Source of the DNA: Kribbella soli
Lineage (GTDB): Bacteria; Actinomycetota; Actinomycetes; Propionibacteriales; Kribbellaceae
Length of the DNA stretch: 64,000 nt
Direction: 5' to 3'
NCBI RefSeq assembly: GCF_004331345.1
Contig: NZ_SJJZ01000003.1
Location: 1-64,000 of the forward strand
Below, in pieces: positions 42,401-50,700 of the stretch. Both the position numbers and the translations under genes were made by a program. Numbering within the stretch: position 1 is the first letter of the stretch; every line of letters begins with the position of its first letter. A model generated the notes under the pieces. The model saw nothing but the letters and a program-made list of their open reading frames with translations, was not told the origin of the DNA and made no database searches.

Positions 42401-45400
42401 CACGATCACCCCGGCCGTGCACCGCAACCAAGGCCCGACGCAGGGCGTGCTGGTCGGTCTCCGGGTGCGCGCCACGCTGCGCAAGGTCGGCGATTCCACG
42501 GCCAAGCCCATCGTCGAGACCGGCGAGTGCCGCGCGCTGCTGCGGGCCGCGGAGAACGACCTACTGCGCGCAGGCGGTCGCGCGCACAAGGACGCCGTAC
42601 TGCGGGAAGACGACGGCACCATCAAGACCGACAAGCACGGACACGTGCTGCTGCGGGGCGATGCCGAGCCGTCGACCGTGCCGCAGACGCTGCCGCCGTG
42701 GATGGGCCGCGGCGAGAACCAGATGCGCGGCGTCGGCAAGGCCCTGCCGCAGAACCTGAAGGGCGCCGAGCAAGCGCAGCGCCAGGCGCTGGAGCAGCTG
42801 GCCAAGATGGGCCTGGTGGCGCGGCCCGGGGAGCAGGCCACCGCTCAGCAGGAGGCCAACCGCGAGCGGATCGAGCAGCACATCAGCGCGCCGCGCATCG
42901 AGGCCGGCATCAACCAGGCCTGTCAGGGCGGCCTGGTCGTGATGCTCGAGGACACCGGCTTCGCCGGCACGCCGCGCTGGCGGCCGTTCCGGCTGTCGGT
43001 CACGCAGGACTACGACGAGGCGACCAAGCAGTTCAAGGCCACCGGCGCCGGGACCAGCACGAACGAGAACGTCGTACTGCTCGGTATCAGCTCGGCGGCC
43101 ACCGGCCGGACCTCGAGCCGGTCCCGAGGGGTGCCGCTGTCCGCCGGGGTCGGCGGCTCCAACCCGCCGCCGGAAGGCGTCCGCGGCTGGATGGGCAAGA
43201 TCGGCGTGAAGTTCAGCCGGAACGCGCTCGGCCGCACCTTCAGCTGGACCGCGGGTCGGCGCGTCAACAACGTCACCCTGAGCGAGAGCACGGAACCGCT
43301 CGACAGGCTCAAACAGGACATCCGGATCACGTTCGCCGAGATGACCGACGACGGCGACGCCACGCCGATCGCCGACGTCCGGGGCAGCCTGGAGGTCGCG
43401 TACGACAGCTCGATGACGCGTGCCGACGCTCCGGTGTACGAGAAGAACCCGAAGCGGCCGCACCACCTGGCCGTCGAGCAGGCGTTCCCGGTCGCGGTGG
43501 ATGCCGGTAACGCGGCCGACGAACTGTGCAAGGCGATCCCCGCGATCCGGTCCGACTCCACTGCCCTGCCCGCGCTGCACGAGGCCCTGTCGCCGACCAG
43601 CCTGGTGGCGAACCGCGAGTGGCTGAACGGCAGCTACCGACTGCCGTTCACCGTGGTCCGCGCCCCGGGCAGCCCGGCGCACGCGCTCGCGGACGGGACG
43701 ATCCTGCCGCAGGAGTACGAGATCGTGATCCGCGGCCAGGCGGTCAGCCTCACGCACGTCGCGATGAGCCAAGAGAACTCCGTCGACATCAACTTCACGA
43801 TGACCGACGTCGGCTCCACGACCGGTACGTCGGCGTCCGGCGGCGTCAGCGGGGATGTCGGTGGCGGCCTGGTCGAGGCTGACGGCTCCGCCCGCTCCGG
43901 GAACCTGTCGGTCGGACGCATCGGCGGCCGGTCGCAGTCCACCACGACCAGCGAGACCTCCGGCGACGAGCGGCTGCTGGTCAACCCGGGCACGCACCAC
44001 GAGTTCATCGAGCGCCACAAGATGACCGCGGACATCATCCACAACGGTCAGGTGATCAAGTCCGTCGCGCTGCCGGACGCACTGGCCCAGAAGGCGATGG
44101 CCGAGCGGCGAGCGCTGGACCTGTACGCCTCCGGCAAGCTCGATCTGCCGCTCTGGGTGGCGTCCGACGCCGCCGAGCGGTACCTCAACGACAAGCTGCC
44201 GATCAGTCACCGGGTCGCGGCCGGTTTCCTGCGTCGTTACCAGCGGGAGAAGGCCGGCGTCACCACCGGCCTGGCCGCGGAGCACACGGTCGAGAGTCTG
44301 ACGGCGAAGCTGCGGGAGAACAGCCGGGTCCCGGCCGTCCAGGCCCCGACCGCCGACGAGGAGTTCGCCGCGACCGCCAAGAGCGTCGAGGCGCAGGCTC
44401 TCGTCCCCCACGTCGTGAGCACCTCCCAGGCGTACGACGAGAGCCAGGGAGCGGCCAAGATCGAGTCGCTCACCGTCGAAGGCACCAAGAAGCAGGTCGA
44501 CCTGCGGACACTGGTCGAGCCGCAGGTGGACGCACTCGCTCCCGGGCTGCGGGACGCCAGCCGCCTGCTCCAAGGCGCCCTGGACACCGACCTGAAGCCG
44601 GGGAACTTCCACGGCCACCTCGAGGACATCCTCGGCGCGGACTTCGACGTTCCGATCGAGGTGCCGATCCAGGGACAGGAGCGGCCCGACGTCCTGTTCG
44701 TCCAGGTGCGCGCCCGGTACGAGGGCGAGCGCATCATCGAAGGCGTCCCGACCACGCCCGAGGGCAAGCCTGACATCCCGAAGGAGGAGGCCGGCGGCGT
44801 CGACCAGAACTACGACTACAAGCAGCTCGACCGGTCGACCGGCCACAACGTGACCATCTCCGGGGGTGTCGAGGGCAAGGGCCCCACCGCACTCGGCGAC
44901 GGCTCCGGCGGGGTCGCCACGGACCGGACCACCTCCAACACGGCCGGCAGCGGTGAGCAGAACGCCACGCTCGACCGGTTGGGCCATTTCGACCTGGTCA
45001 AGACGCACCAGAAGATCGTGTTCACCACCCAGGTCGTCAGGCTTCGCAACGCCGGCGCGGCCGCGATGGCCAGTGCCCGCTGGAAGCTCGGCCGGATCGA
45101 CCCGGCCGACGTCACCAGCGTGTCCGAGCCTCGCGAGCTCCGCGCGGACATCGTCCAGTGGATCCCGCGAGGCGACCTGACGGACGGCCCCCGGATCGAG
45201 ACGCAGCCGGAGCTGGAGGAACGCGCCGAGCACCGCCCGATCCGGCTCCCGGAGGGCGCCGTCCCGATCCGGGCGGCACTGCACGCGAAGGGCGGCACCC
45301 GGCGCAACGAGCTGGTCGAGAACCTGACCGCCCATCTCGAGCAGCCCGGCGTCCTCGGCCGCCGGGGCGCGGCGGAGTACCGGCATCTGATCAGGTCGAA

Positions 45401-46490
45401 CCTCAAGCCGAGCGCGCTGAAGGCCAAAGCCGGCCGGTTGCTCGGCGAGGGCATCGCGCTGCAGCCGATGGCGCGGCCGGGCAACGGGCGGACGACGGTG
45501 AGCGTCGCGATCAACGCCACCGCCATGGGCTGGGAGCTGCACGGACCGTCGCTCGAGGGTCAGGCAGGCCGGGTATGGCGCCGGCAGGAGGTGTACCGCT
45601 CGTCCAGCAGCAACAACCGGCTGACCCCGGTCACCGCGTCCGGCGGCGTCGACGGCGGGCTCGTCTCGGTCGGCGGCTCGATCGGCGAACAGGTCAAGGA
45701 GCAGTCGTCGGACGCGAACGGCACCCGGCTCGAGACCAGCCGGTTCCTCGAGGGTCAGATGGTCACGGTCCGGATCCCGGTGGTGTACGACGCCACGGTC
45801 CGGATGACCACCGACAACGGCCGCGGTGAGCCGGTCGTGAAGAAGTCGACCAACTTGCTGGACCTGGCCCGCGGCGAGATGTTCGTCCGGATGCTCCGGC
45901 ACCAGTACCTCGAGGGCCTCCGGCAGATGGAGACCGGCGCGTCCCTCGACGCCGTACTGGCGAACGCGCGGCTGCAGGCGGTGCCGGAGGAGCTCGGGCC
46001 GCCGGACATCACGGCGACCGAGTACGGGCAGGGCGAGTCGGGCGCGGTCTTCCAGCCGTACCGGCCGTTGCTGAACGCCCTCGAGCGCGCGAAGGCCGAG
46101 CGCCAACCCGTCGTACTGCTGGTCCAGGAGGCCGACGGCACCGAGCGGAAGTACCAGGCCCTGCCGAACGGAACCATGCTCGGCGACCGCGACGGCGGGT
46201 TCGCCTCCGCGTTCGCGACGCTGCACCCGCAGTTGGCGCTGATGGCCGAGGGCCGGGTCGACCTGCGGGAGCTGTACAACACGTCGTCACCGGACGGCAG
46301 CTTCAGCGCCAAGGTGGCCGGCGCGCTGGAGAAGGCCAACGTGCCGCGGGATGTGCTCAAGGGCCTCGACTACACGACGGCCGCGCGGACGCTGCCGCAT
46401 GCGGACCAAGGAGCGCGGACGTCGCCGGGCAGCGCGGCCGGACGGACGATTGCACCAACCGGCCACGGGCCGTCGCTGTCCGGTCCGTGA
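39423..46490 (+). CDS. Giant multi-module protein 1 (2355 aa), function unknown
   Basis: No signal peptide, membrane helix or known enzyme domain was recognised. Residues 1-100 are a helical domain shared with giant 2; 190-360 is a segment absent from giant 2, including IPPGLSDEQVRYVWTHQ; 430-560 is an Ala/Arg/Glu-rich helical or coiled-coil region. From about 600 on, six beta-rich modules follow, each with a Gly/Ser/Thr-rich insert, near residues 700, 975, 1225, 1465, 1810 and 2060, separated by helical pieces. It ends with a conserved domain (PYRPLLNALERAKAE... DGGFASAFATLHPQLAL) and a polar tail. The start is uncertain: GTG 39423 touches the GGGAGG ribosome site, while CTG 39432 aligns with the TTG start of giant 2. 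Stop overlaps an upstream GTG of the next gene. Confidence 0.85.
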   Translation: MVRLTTTTLSATDPTARARSAVGNALGILHPSAVQLRDGRVRLTTPDDMLAARVMRAIEELLHRRAADRAGDDRLLAEAVSVIGTEVARARGELPARGAVDALDRYLRVPGLDQSRRTEADAMLRVALSGAAPDDPEAAARLSRLTAPPNALATSTLVAASAAINRDAELLDLGTPPASRRAGRHRAQVGSKHRSAEGRRLWTSQIRGTGLTVGARPSSQGPLTDLHALNLLASMDRQALAAAVTDRPAVDPQSRQTLLQTTGSDVPQHLRVEIGDTTLRAMGQGIIRAGTANDPHVLRIPPGLSDEQVRYVWTHQLTLMSQEIAAAEAGRSRGVLGKLRSVFSHERRDRRLHADHAAFQGLVTDWHEARAETLANGHPSGPRSVADLERDLEGLARTIRRHGGSEPALPWTAGAVATPEATAAGRAAARAEAEAKPARNTPAHLRGQVVTQIETLQAAVEDLDKKATHKRNSSRDATKAAGKADDDAGAEDRQRDRGAPERARKLRVAAQTSRNKAGRHTEIAGAYEQAAADARLALAGYQTLLTEIDADGSQSQIADLAAAAKHQVAVYERSLGQAMPAKDLLMTGVPDGDQLNLPVADINRVLAANKFSEQLSTRGPLPVPAAEYRRLLSSDGMVFNVDNDADTDVSSLRQVRLRLIPDDITERDDIDFRMAEQMSGSLGEGGTNVATTDTHSTNVNVGVNIGPLLALAAPGTPVHAAAQLVSPKVEVSRGRSLAESSGATAHHQSGWVDDNRGESILYEWSGKWQIEVRASPTEPWSAVETVDAGRQQTWVSSAYTVKPPAETVSLAEIGHGQEVTGEFPRHAVTSITGLHDVTDRLVRKAQQEYGDLDRVSYNHIAGLMINDSHRLLREFSQPGGVTRRIPTGGETEYDLTWEVEPIWADAKLVGEPSSEMWQEEVLVDFAGVNASQTYTASVTGTGSVGFPGKPSDVSPVAAAAALNNVAGSGINVGPNVSAGRNVSRSGGQSVSMTTITPAVHRNQGPTQGVLVGLRVRATLRKVGDSTAKPIVETGECRALLRAAENDLLRAGGRAHKDAVLREDDGTIKTDKHGHVLLRGDAEPSTVPQTLPPWMGRGENQMRGVGKALPQNLKGAEQAQRQALEQLAKMGLVARPGEQATAQQEANRERIEQHISAPRIEAGINQACQGGLVVMLEDTGFAGTPRWRPFRLSVTQDYDEATKQFKATGAGTSTNENVVLLGISSAATGRTSSRSRGVPLSAGVGGSNPPPEGVRGWMGKIGVKFSRNALGRTFSWTAGRRVNNVTLSESTEPLDRLKQDIRITFAEMTDDGDATPIADVRGSLEVAYDSSMTRADAPVYEKNPKRPHHLAVEQAFPVAVDAGNAADELCKAIPAIRSDSTALPALHEALSPTSLVANREWLNGSYRLPFTVVRAPGSPAHALADGTILPQEYEIVIRGQAVSLTHVAMSQENSVDINFTMTDVGSTTGTSASGGVSGDVGGGLVEADGSARSGNLSVGRIGGRSQSTTTSETSGDERLLVNPGTHHEFIERHKMTADIIHNGQVIKSVALPDALAQKAMAERRALDLYASGKLDLPLWVASDAAERYLNDKLPISHRVAAGFLRRYQREKAGVTTGLAAEHTVESLTAKLRENSRVPAVQAPTADEEFAATAKSVEAQALVPHVVSTSQAYDESQGAAKIESLTVEGTKKQVDLRTLVEPQVDALAPGLRDASRLLQGALDTDLKPGNFHGHLEDILGADFDVPIEVPIQGQERPDVLFVQVRARYEGERIIEGVPTTPEGKPDIPKEEAGGVDQNYDYKQLDRSTGHNVTISGGVEGKGPTALGDGSGGVATDRTTSNTAGSGEQNATLDRLGHFDLVKTHQKIVFTTQVVRLRNAGAAAMASARWKLGRIDPADVTSVSEPRELRADIVQWIPRGDLTDGPRIETQPELEERAEHRPIRLPEGAVPIRAALHAKGGTRRNELVENLTAHLEQPGVLGRRGAAEYRHLIRSNLKPSALKAKAGRLLGEGIALQPMARPGNGRTTVSVAINATAMGWELHGPSLEGQAGRVWRRQEVYRSSSSNNRLTPVTASGGVDGGLVSVGGSIGEQVKEQSSDANGTRLETSRFLEGQMVTVRIPVVYDATVRMTTDNGRGEPVVKKSTNLLDLARGEMFVRMLRHQYLEGLRQMETGASLDAVLANARLQAVPEELGPPDITATEYGQGESGAVFQPYRPLLNALERAKAERQPVVLLVQEADGTERKYQALPNGTMLGDRDGGFASAFATLHPQLALMAEGRVDLRELYNTSSPDGSFSAKVAGALEKANVPRDVLKGLDYTTAARTLPHADQGARTSPGSAAGRTIAPTGHGPSLSGP

Positions 46491-46534
46491 GCCGATCATG
46501 GATACTCCAGAACCTGGTGGACGAGAGGGGCTTG

Positions 46535-47074
46535 ATGGCATTCGCGGTCGCGCGCACCTGGGATGAGGCGCAGCTGTACCTCGAGCTGCATCCGTGTCCG
46601 GACTGCGGGTCGGTCGACGCCCCCTGGGAACAGGCACTGATCCAGATCAGAGGTGAACTGGCGTCCAGTTACGCCGCGACCTGCCCGGGGTGTTCCGCCG
46701 AACGCGAGTACCTGTTCGGGGTGCCGGAGCACGAGACGCCGGTGCACGGCTGGCCGACGTTCGGCGGTCCGGAGCCGTCCGAGATCCTCGACGCGGGCCA
46801 GTGGCTGGACGTCGCCGACACCGCCGCGGCGGCCGTCCCCACGGAGCCCGTCGAGGCCGGTAGGGTGCTGGCCATCGCGCAGGCCGCCGTCGTCGAGGTG
46901 ATCAAGTTCGTCCCGGCCGGCGCGGACGCCGTACCGGACGACGAGTTCTGGACACCGGAAGGACGGGCGATGCGTGCCGCGGAGCCGGGGCGCTTCCGGC
47001 TGGACCGGCTACTCGTGACTCGTGACGCGTATGCCGAACTGCGCAGAGAAATCAGCCAGACAGGAGCGAGATAA
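46535..47074 (+). CDS. Small acidic zinc-ribbon-like partner protein 1
   Basis: 179 residues from ATG 46535, behind GAGAGG; GTG 46487 gives a longer form overlapping the giant gene stop, but the paralogue at 54247 aligns with the shorter form (AVARTWDEAQLYLEL vs AIARTTTEAMLYLDL). C21-P-D-C24 and C50-P-G-C53 form a likely four-cysteine zinc ribbon. Then GWPTFGGPEPSEILDAGQWL and a C-terminal VPDDEFWTPEGR block follow. No domain name known to me. Same order after each giant gene suggests a partner, chaperone or immunity-type protein for the giant; this is inference. Confidence 0.75.
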   Translation: MAFAVARTWDEAQLYLELHPCPDCGSVDAPWEQALIQIRGELASSYAATCPGCSAEREYLFGVPEHETPVHGWPTFGGPEPSEILDAGQWLDVADTAAAAVPTEPVEAGRVLAIAQAAVVEVIKFVPAGADAVPDDEFWTPEGRAMRAAEPGRFRLDRLLVTRDAYAELRREISQTGAR

Positions 47075-47077
47075 CCG

Positions 47078-47653
47078 ATGCCGATCGCACGGACCCTGTG
47101 GGAGGCCCAGATCTACGTCGCGCTGGAGACCGCGCAGGCCGGACCACAACCCGGTGAGGTGTTGGCGCCTGCTCCCGATTTCGAGCTCGGCGACAACCTC
47201 GTCGAAGGCCCGGATGCCTGGACCTACCGGTCGCCGATCGGCGAGATCACCATCCCGTACTCGTCCCAGCACTCCTCCACCCGGCTCGGAGCGCACTGGG
47301 GACTGGGCCGGTCGCAGCTGGTCGACGCAGCGGAGTGGGCGGTCGTCGGGCACCTGTACGCCGACCGGACGATCGGGGCCGACATGGCCTACGACGGTCA
47401 ACCGGGCCGGGAACGCTACTACGTCGAGCTCGGCTGGGAACTCGCCGCCGAGGCGATCCGGGAGGCGATGAAGTCCCTGCCGGAGGGCACCAACGGCGGC
47501 GACACGGTCCCCGACTCGGAGATCTGGACCAGCTTCGGCACCGACGCCAAGGCCCGCGACCCGTACCTGGTCAGCCGCGCCCGGCTGGATGACGACCTGG
47601 AGTACTACACCGGCACGCTGGCGGACTTCCGCGCGCTGTACAGCGATTCCTGA
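47078..47653 (+). CDS. Cysteine-free homologue of the small partner proteins
   Basis: 191 residues, three bases after partner 1. The ends match the CxxC proteins: start IARTLWEAQIYVALE (against VARTWDEAQLYLELH), middle LVDAAEWAVVG (against ILDAGQWLDVA), end VPDSEIWTSFGTDAKARDPYLVSRARL (against VPDDEFWTPEGRAM...). The zinc-ribbon segment is replaced by a different, cysteine-free stretch (residues about 20-70, with YRSPIGEITIPYSSQ). It sits between the two giant-partner units, so it may be a third, diverged partner whose giant was lost. Confidence 0.72.
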   Translation: MPIARTLWEAQIYVALETAQAGPQPGEVLAPAPDFELGDNLVEGPDAWTYRSPIGEITIPYSSQHSSTRLGAHWGLGRSQLVDAAEWAVVGHLYADRTIGADMAYDGQPGRERYYVELGWELAAEAIREAMKSLPEGTNGGDTVPDSEIWTSFGTDAKARDPYLVSRARLDDDLEYYTGTLADFRALYSDS

Positions 47654-47663
47654 TGTGACAATC

Positions 47664-47694
47664 CCCACCGGCAATTGTTAACTCGTCTGGTGGG
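47664..47694 (+). terminator. Weak stem-loop after the cysteine-free partner gene
   Basis: CCCACC (47664-47669) and GGTGGG (47689-47694) form a 6-bp stem with a 19-nt loop, 11 bp after the stop codon. It may end or attenuate the first giant operon; the stem is short. Confidence 0.4.
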
Positions 47695-47726
47695 ATTTGT
47701 AGCGAGAAACTGAACAGCTGGTTGCT

Positions 47727-47760
47727 AATCTCCCCGTCCGGTGATCTGAACGGGGAGATT
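47727..47760 (+). promoter_or_regulatory. Hairpin covering the ribosome site of the second giant gene
   Basis: AATCTCCCCGT (47727-47737) and ACGGGGAGATT (47750-47760) pair perfectly over 11 bp with a 12-nt loop that contains GGTGATC. The right arm holds GGGGAG (47752-47757), the ribosome site for TTG 47765. As RNA it would hide the site and limit translation. If the upstream TTGCTAA (47722-47728) is the -10, the transcript would begin inside the left arm and the dyad would act as a DNA operator instead. Confidence 0.55.
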
Positions 47761-47764
47761 GGCG

Positions 47765-50700
47765 TTGACGTCTGCTGCCAGCACAGCGAACAGCCCGCAG
47801 GTTCGTGCGCGGGAGGCGCTCGGGCTCGCGGTCGGCGTGGTGGCGCCCGAGGCTCTTGCGCTCCGGGACGGCACGCTGCGGTTGCGGCACTCTCGTGAAC
47901 GACTGGCTCGCAAGGCTCTTCGCCGGCTGGAGCGCCGGCTGGCCCGGCGAGCGACCGCGGTCGGCGACGACCGCCTGGTCGCCGAGGCGGTGGCGTTCGT
48001 CGGGGCCGAGCTCGATCTGGTGCGCGGCGGGACTGCGGCAGACGGTGCGACCGCTGGGCTCGATGCTCTGCTCGACCTCCCCGGGCTGCCCGCAGTGCAG
48101 CAGAGGGAGGCGCAGGCTCTGCTGCAGGACCTGCTGGACGGCAATCGCCTCGAAACCGAGGCCGACCTTCGGCGGCTGACCAGCACGCGAGCCCGGCAGG
48201 AGGGCTCGAACCGGCCCTTCGCGGCGGATCTGGTCGCCAACGCCCGCTCCCTCGCCCACGACGCGGAACGCCTGGCCCAGCCACAGCCACAGCCCGCAAC
48301 GCTGCGGACGCCGGGCCGCTCGCGGCGCCCGGTCGGAGGCGGACACCAAACCAGCGGCGGCGTGGGGCGCCCAGCGGCGGGTGGGTTCTTCGGCCCGATC
48401 CGCCGGCTCCTGAGCGATATCAGGACGAGCGCCGGGGCGCACCGCGCAGTACGGGATCGTCGAGCGGAAGCGCAGTACGAGGAATTCCGCCGGCTCAGCG
48501 TGGAGTGGCGGGACACCCGGGCCGGTCTGGGCGTCCGCGCGCTCGCCGATGTCGAGACCGACCTGACGAACCTGTCCGGAGCCATCCGACACGGCGGGCA
48601 CCCCGCTCCGAGCGTGCCGTGGACCGGCGTGCAGGTCGTCGTACCTGACGCGCAGCAGGCGCCTGCGACGACGCCGGAGGAACGCTTCCAAGCGCGGGTA
48701 CGTCGGCAGATCGCCGATCTCGACTCCGCTGCAGCGGATCATCTGCATCGCGCCGACGTACGAACCCTGAGCGCGGCAGCCGCCCGCGATCAGGCGGCGG
48801 AACTGTTCGCTGCGGCCGACGACGAGGCCGGCGCGCGGGACGCGTCCGCGAGCGAGCGCGCCCGCCGGCTCCGCGTCCGGGCCGTCGCGCGGCTCCGGGT
48901 CGCCGACCGCCATACCGAGATCGCGAGCTTGTGCACAGCCGCGGCGAATCAGGCCCGCACCGCCGCCGAGGCTTACCGTGCGCTGTCCCCGGCAGGCGGC
49001 AACGCCGAGGCCGCCGTACGGGAGGTTCGGGCGTACGAGGAGGCGACCGCGGCCACTCTCCCGGCCAAGGACGTTCAGCACAACGGCCTTCCGTCCGGCC
49101 GGCTCCCCCACCTGACCAAGCTGTGCAAGGAGCTCAACGAGGCACTGGAGAAACGCAAGGTGCCGTACTCCTTCACCCCGGACGTCCTGCACCGGACGCT
49201 GCGCGGCGAGAGCCGCCGGATCCTCTCGCCCGACGGTTTCGTGCTGACGATCGGGAACGACGCGCGCACGGATGCCGACCACCTCCTGCAGTTCCACCTC
49301 CAGCTCGATCCCGGCGAGCTCCACGAGGTGCTGGACAGCCCGTTGACCATCGACGAGGCCCAGGTGGGGCAGGTGGTCCAGGGCGGCTTCAGCGTCGCCA
49401 CCGCCGCGGCCCAGAACTCCGCGACGACAGCCGACGCAAGCCTCCGGACTGTGACGCAGGCGCTGCCGGACTCGAGCAAACTGAAGGCGGTCGCCGCGTT
49501 CGTCGCGCCCGGCGTCGAGCTGAGCCGCGGCCGCGGCCGGACGGTCACCGGCGGGGCGACCGAGTTCGCCCAGACGGGCGCGGTCGAGGCGCTCCGCGGT
49601 GAGTTCCTGCGGTACCGCTCGGACCGGCCGCGCTGGATCTGGCGGATCCGGGAGTCGGCCACCGCGGACTGGTCACCGCCCAACGTCGTCGACACCGGCG
49701 CGGACCACGACGCGGCCACGCTCGACCTGGGGTACATCCACACCTACACGGTTCCGCCGCCGACCGAGACGACCGATCTGGAGACGCTCGGTCTGGCCGC
49801 GGAACGCCGTACGGCGATGCCCGAACACATGGCCACCCGCGTCGACGGCCTCAACGACCTCTGCGACCGAACCCTGGCGGAGCTGCAGCACCGACTCGGA
49901 TCGCTCGACCGGGTCGGCCACGACCGGGTCCGCAGTCTGGTCGTCGAGGACGGGATGATCCGGCTGGACGAGACCACCCGGCCCGGCGGTGTCTGGCGGC
50001 TCATCACCGACGGCGGCCGACCGGTCGCCTGGGCACAGCTGGAGACGGACGTCGACCTGGAGTCCGCCGAGTTGACCAGCGACAGCTCGCCGGATCACAA
50101 ACTCGAACTCTGGCGCGTCGGCAACTCGGGCGCGTCCGGCAGTCAGTCGTTCAGCCGGTCCCGCACGGCCGGCCTCACGGCCACCACGTCGATCTCCGAC
50201 CTGGGCTCGACCACCGCAGACATCGCTCCGGGAGTGCATGCGGGACGGAACACCAGCCACGAGGACACCGCGTCGACGGCCGACCTGGGCAGCCGGTGGA
50301 GCACCCAGCGGGTGGCGCCGACCGTCGGTGTGAAGCTGCGCCTGCGGCACAAGGTCACTGTGCACCGCCTCGACCGCGACGATTCGTTCACGACCGAAGG
50401 CGCGGGCGACGCCTGCCTGCGGATGGCGGAGCGGGACGCCTTCCGCTACGGGCTCCCGGTGCCCGCCGCGGCCCTCCTCCGGGATGCCGATGGAGCCGTA
50501 CGACGTGGCTCGGACGGCCAGCTCCTCCTGCGCGGGGACCCGCGCCCGACCGACACTCCGCTGCAACTCCCGCCGTGGCTGGGCAACGGGCCGGGGCAGC
50601 TGCGCGGTGCCGGACCGGCGATGATCCGGGAGCTCACCGGCGCCGACGACGCACTGAAGGGCTTCCTCACGCACCTGTCGCAGCAGGGCATGATCCCGCC

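Noticed and set aside
39411..46226. Very long minus-strand open frames (1006 and 1221 codons) opposite giant 1, and similar ones opposite giant 2
   Set aside because: They are mirror frames caused by high G+C codon bias. Their products are Arg/Leu/Gly/Asp-rich with no motifs, and the plus-strand frame has paralogy with giant 2.
46487..46534. GTG 46487 as start of the first CxxC partner gene
   Set aside because: The paralogue aligns only from ATG 46535, which has its own GAGAGG site, although the overlap with the giant stop would fit coupling.
47722..47728. Firm promoter call (TTGCTAA as -10) for giant 2
   Set aside because: There is no fitting -35 at 16-19 bp, and the predicted start would fall inside the hairpin arm, so it is mentioned only as a possibility.
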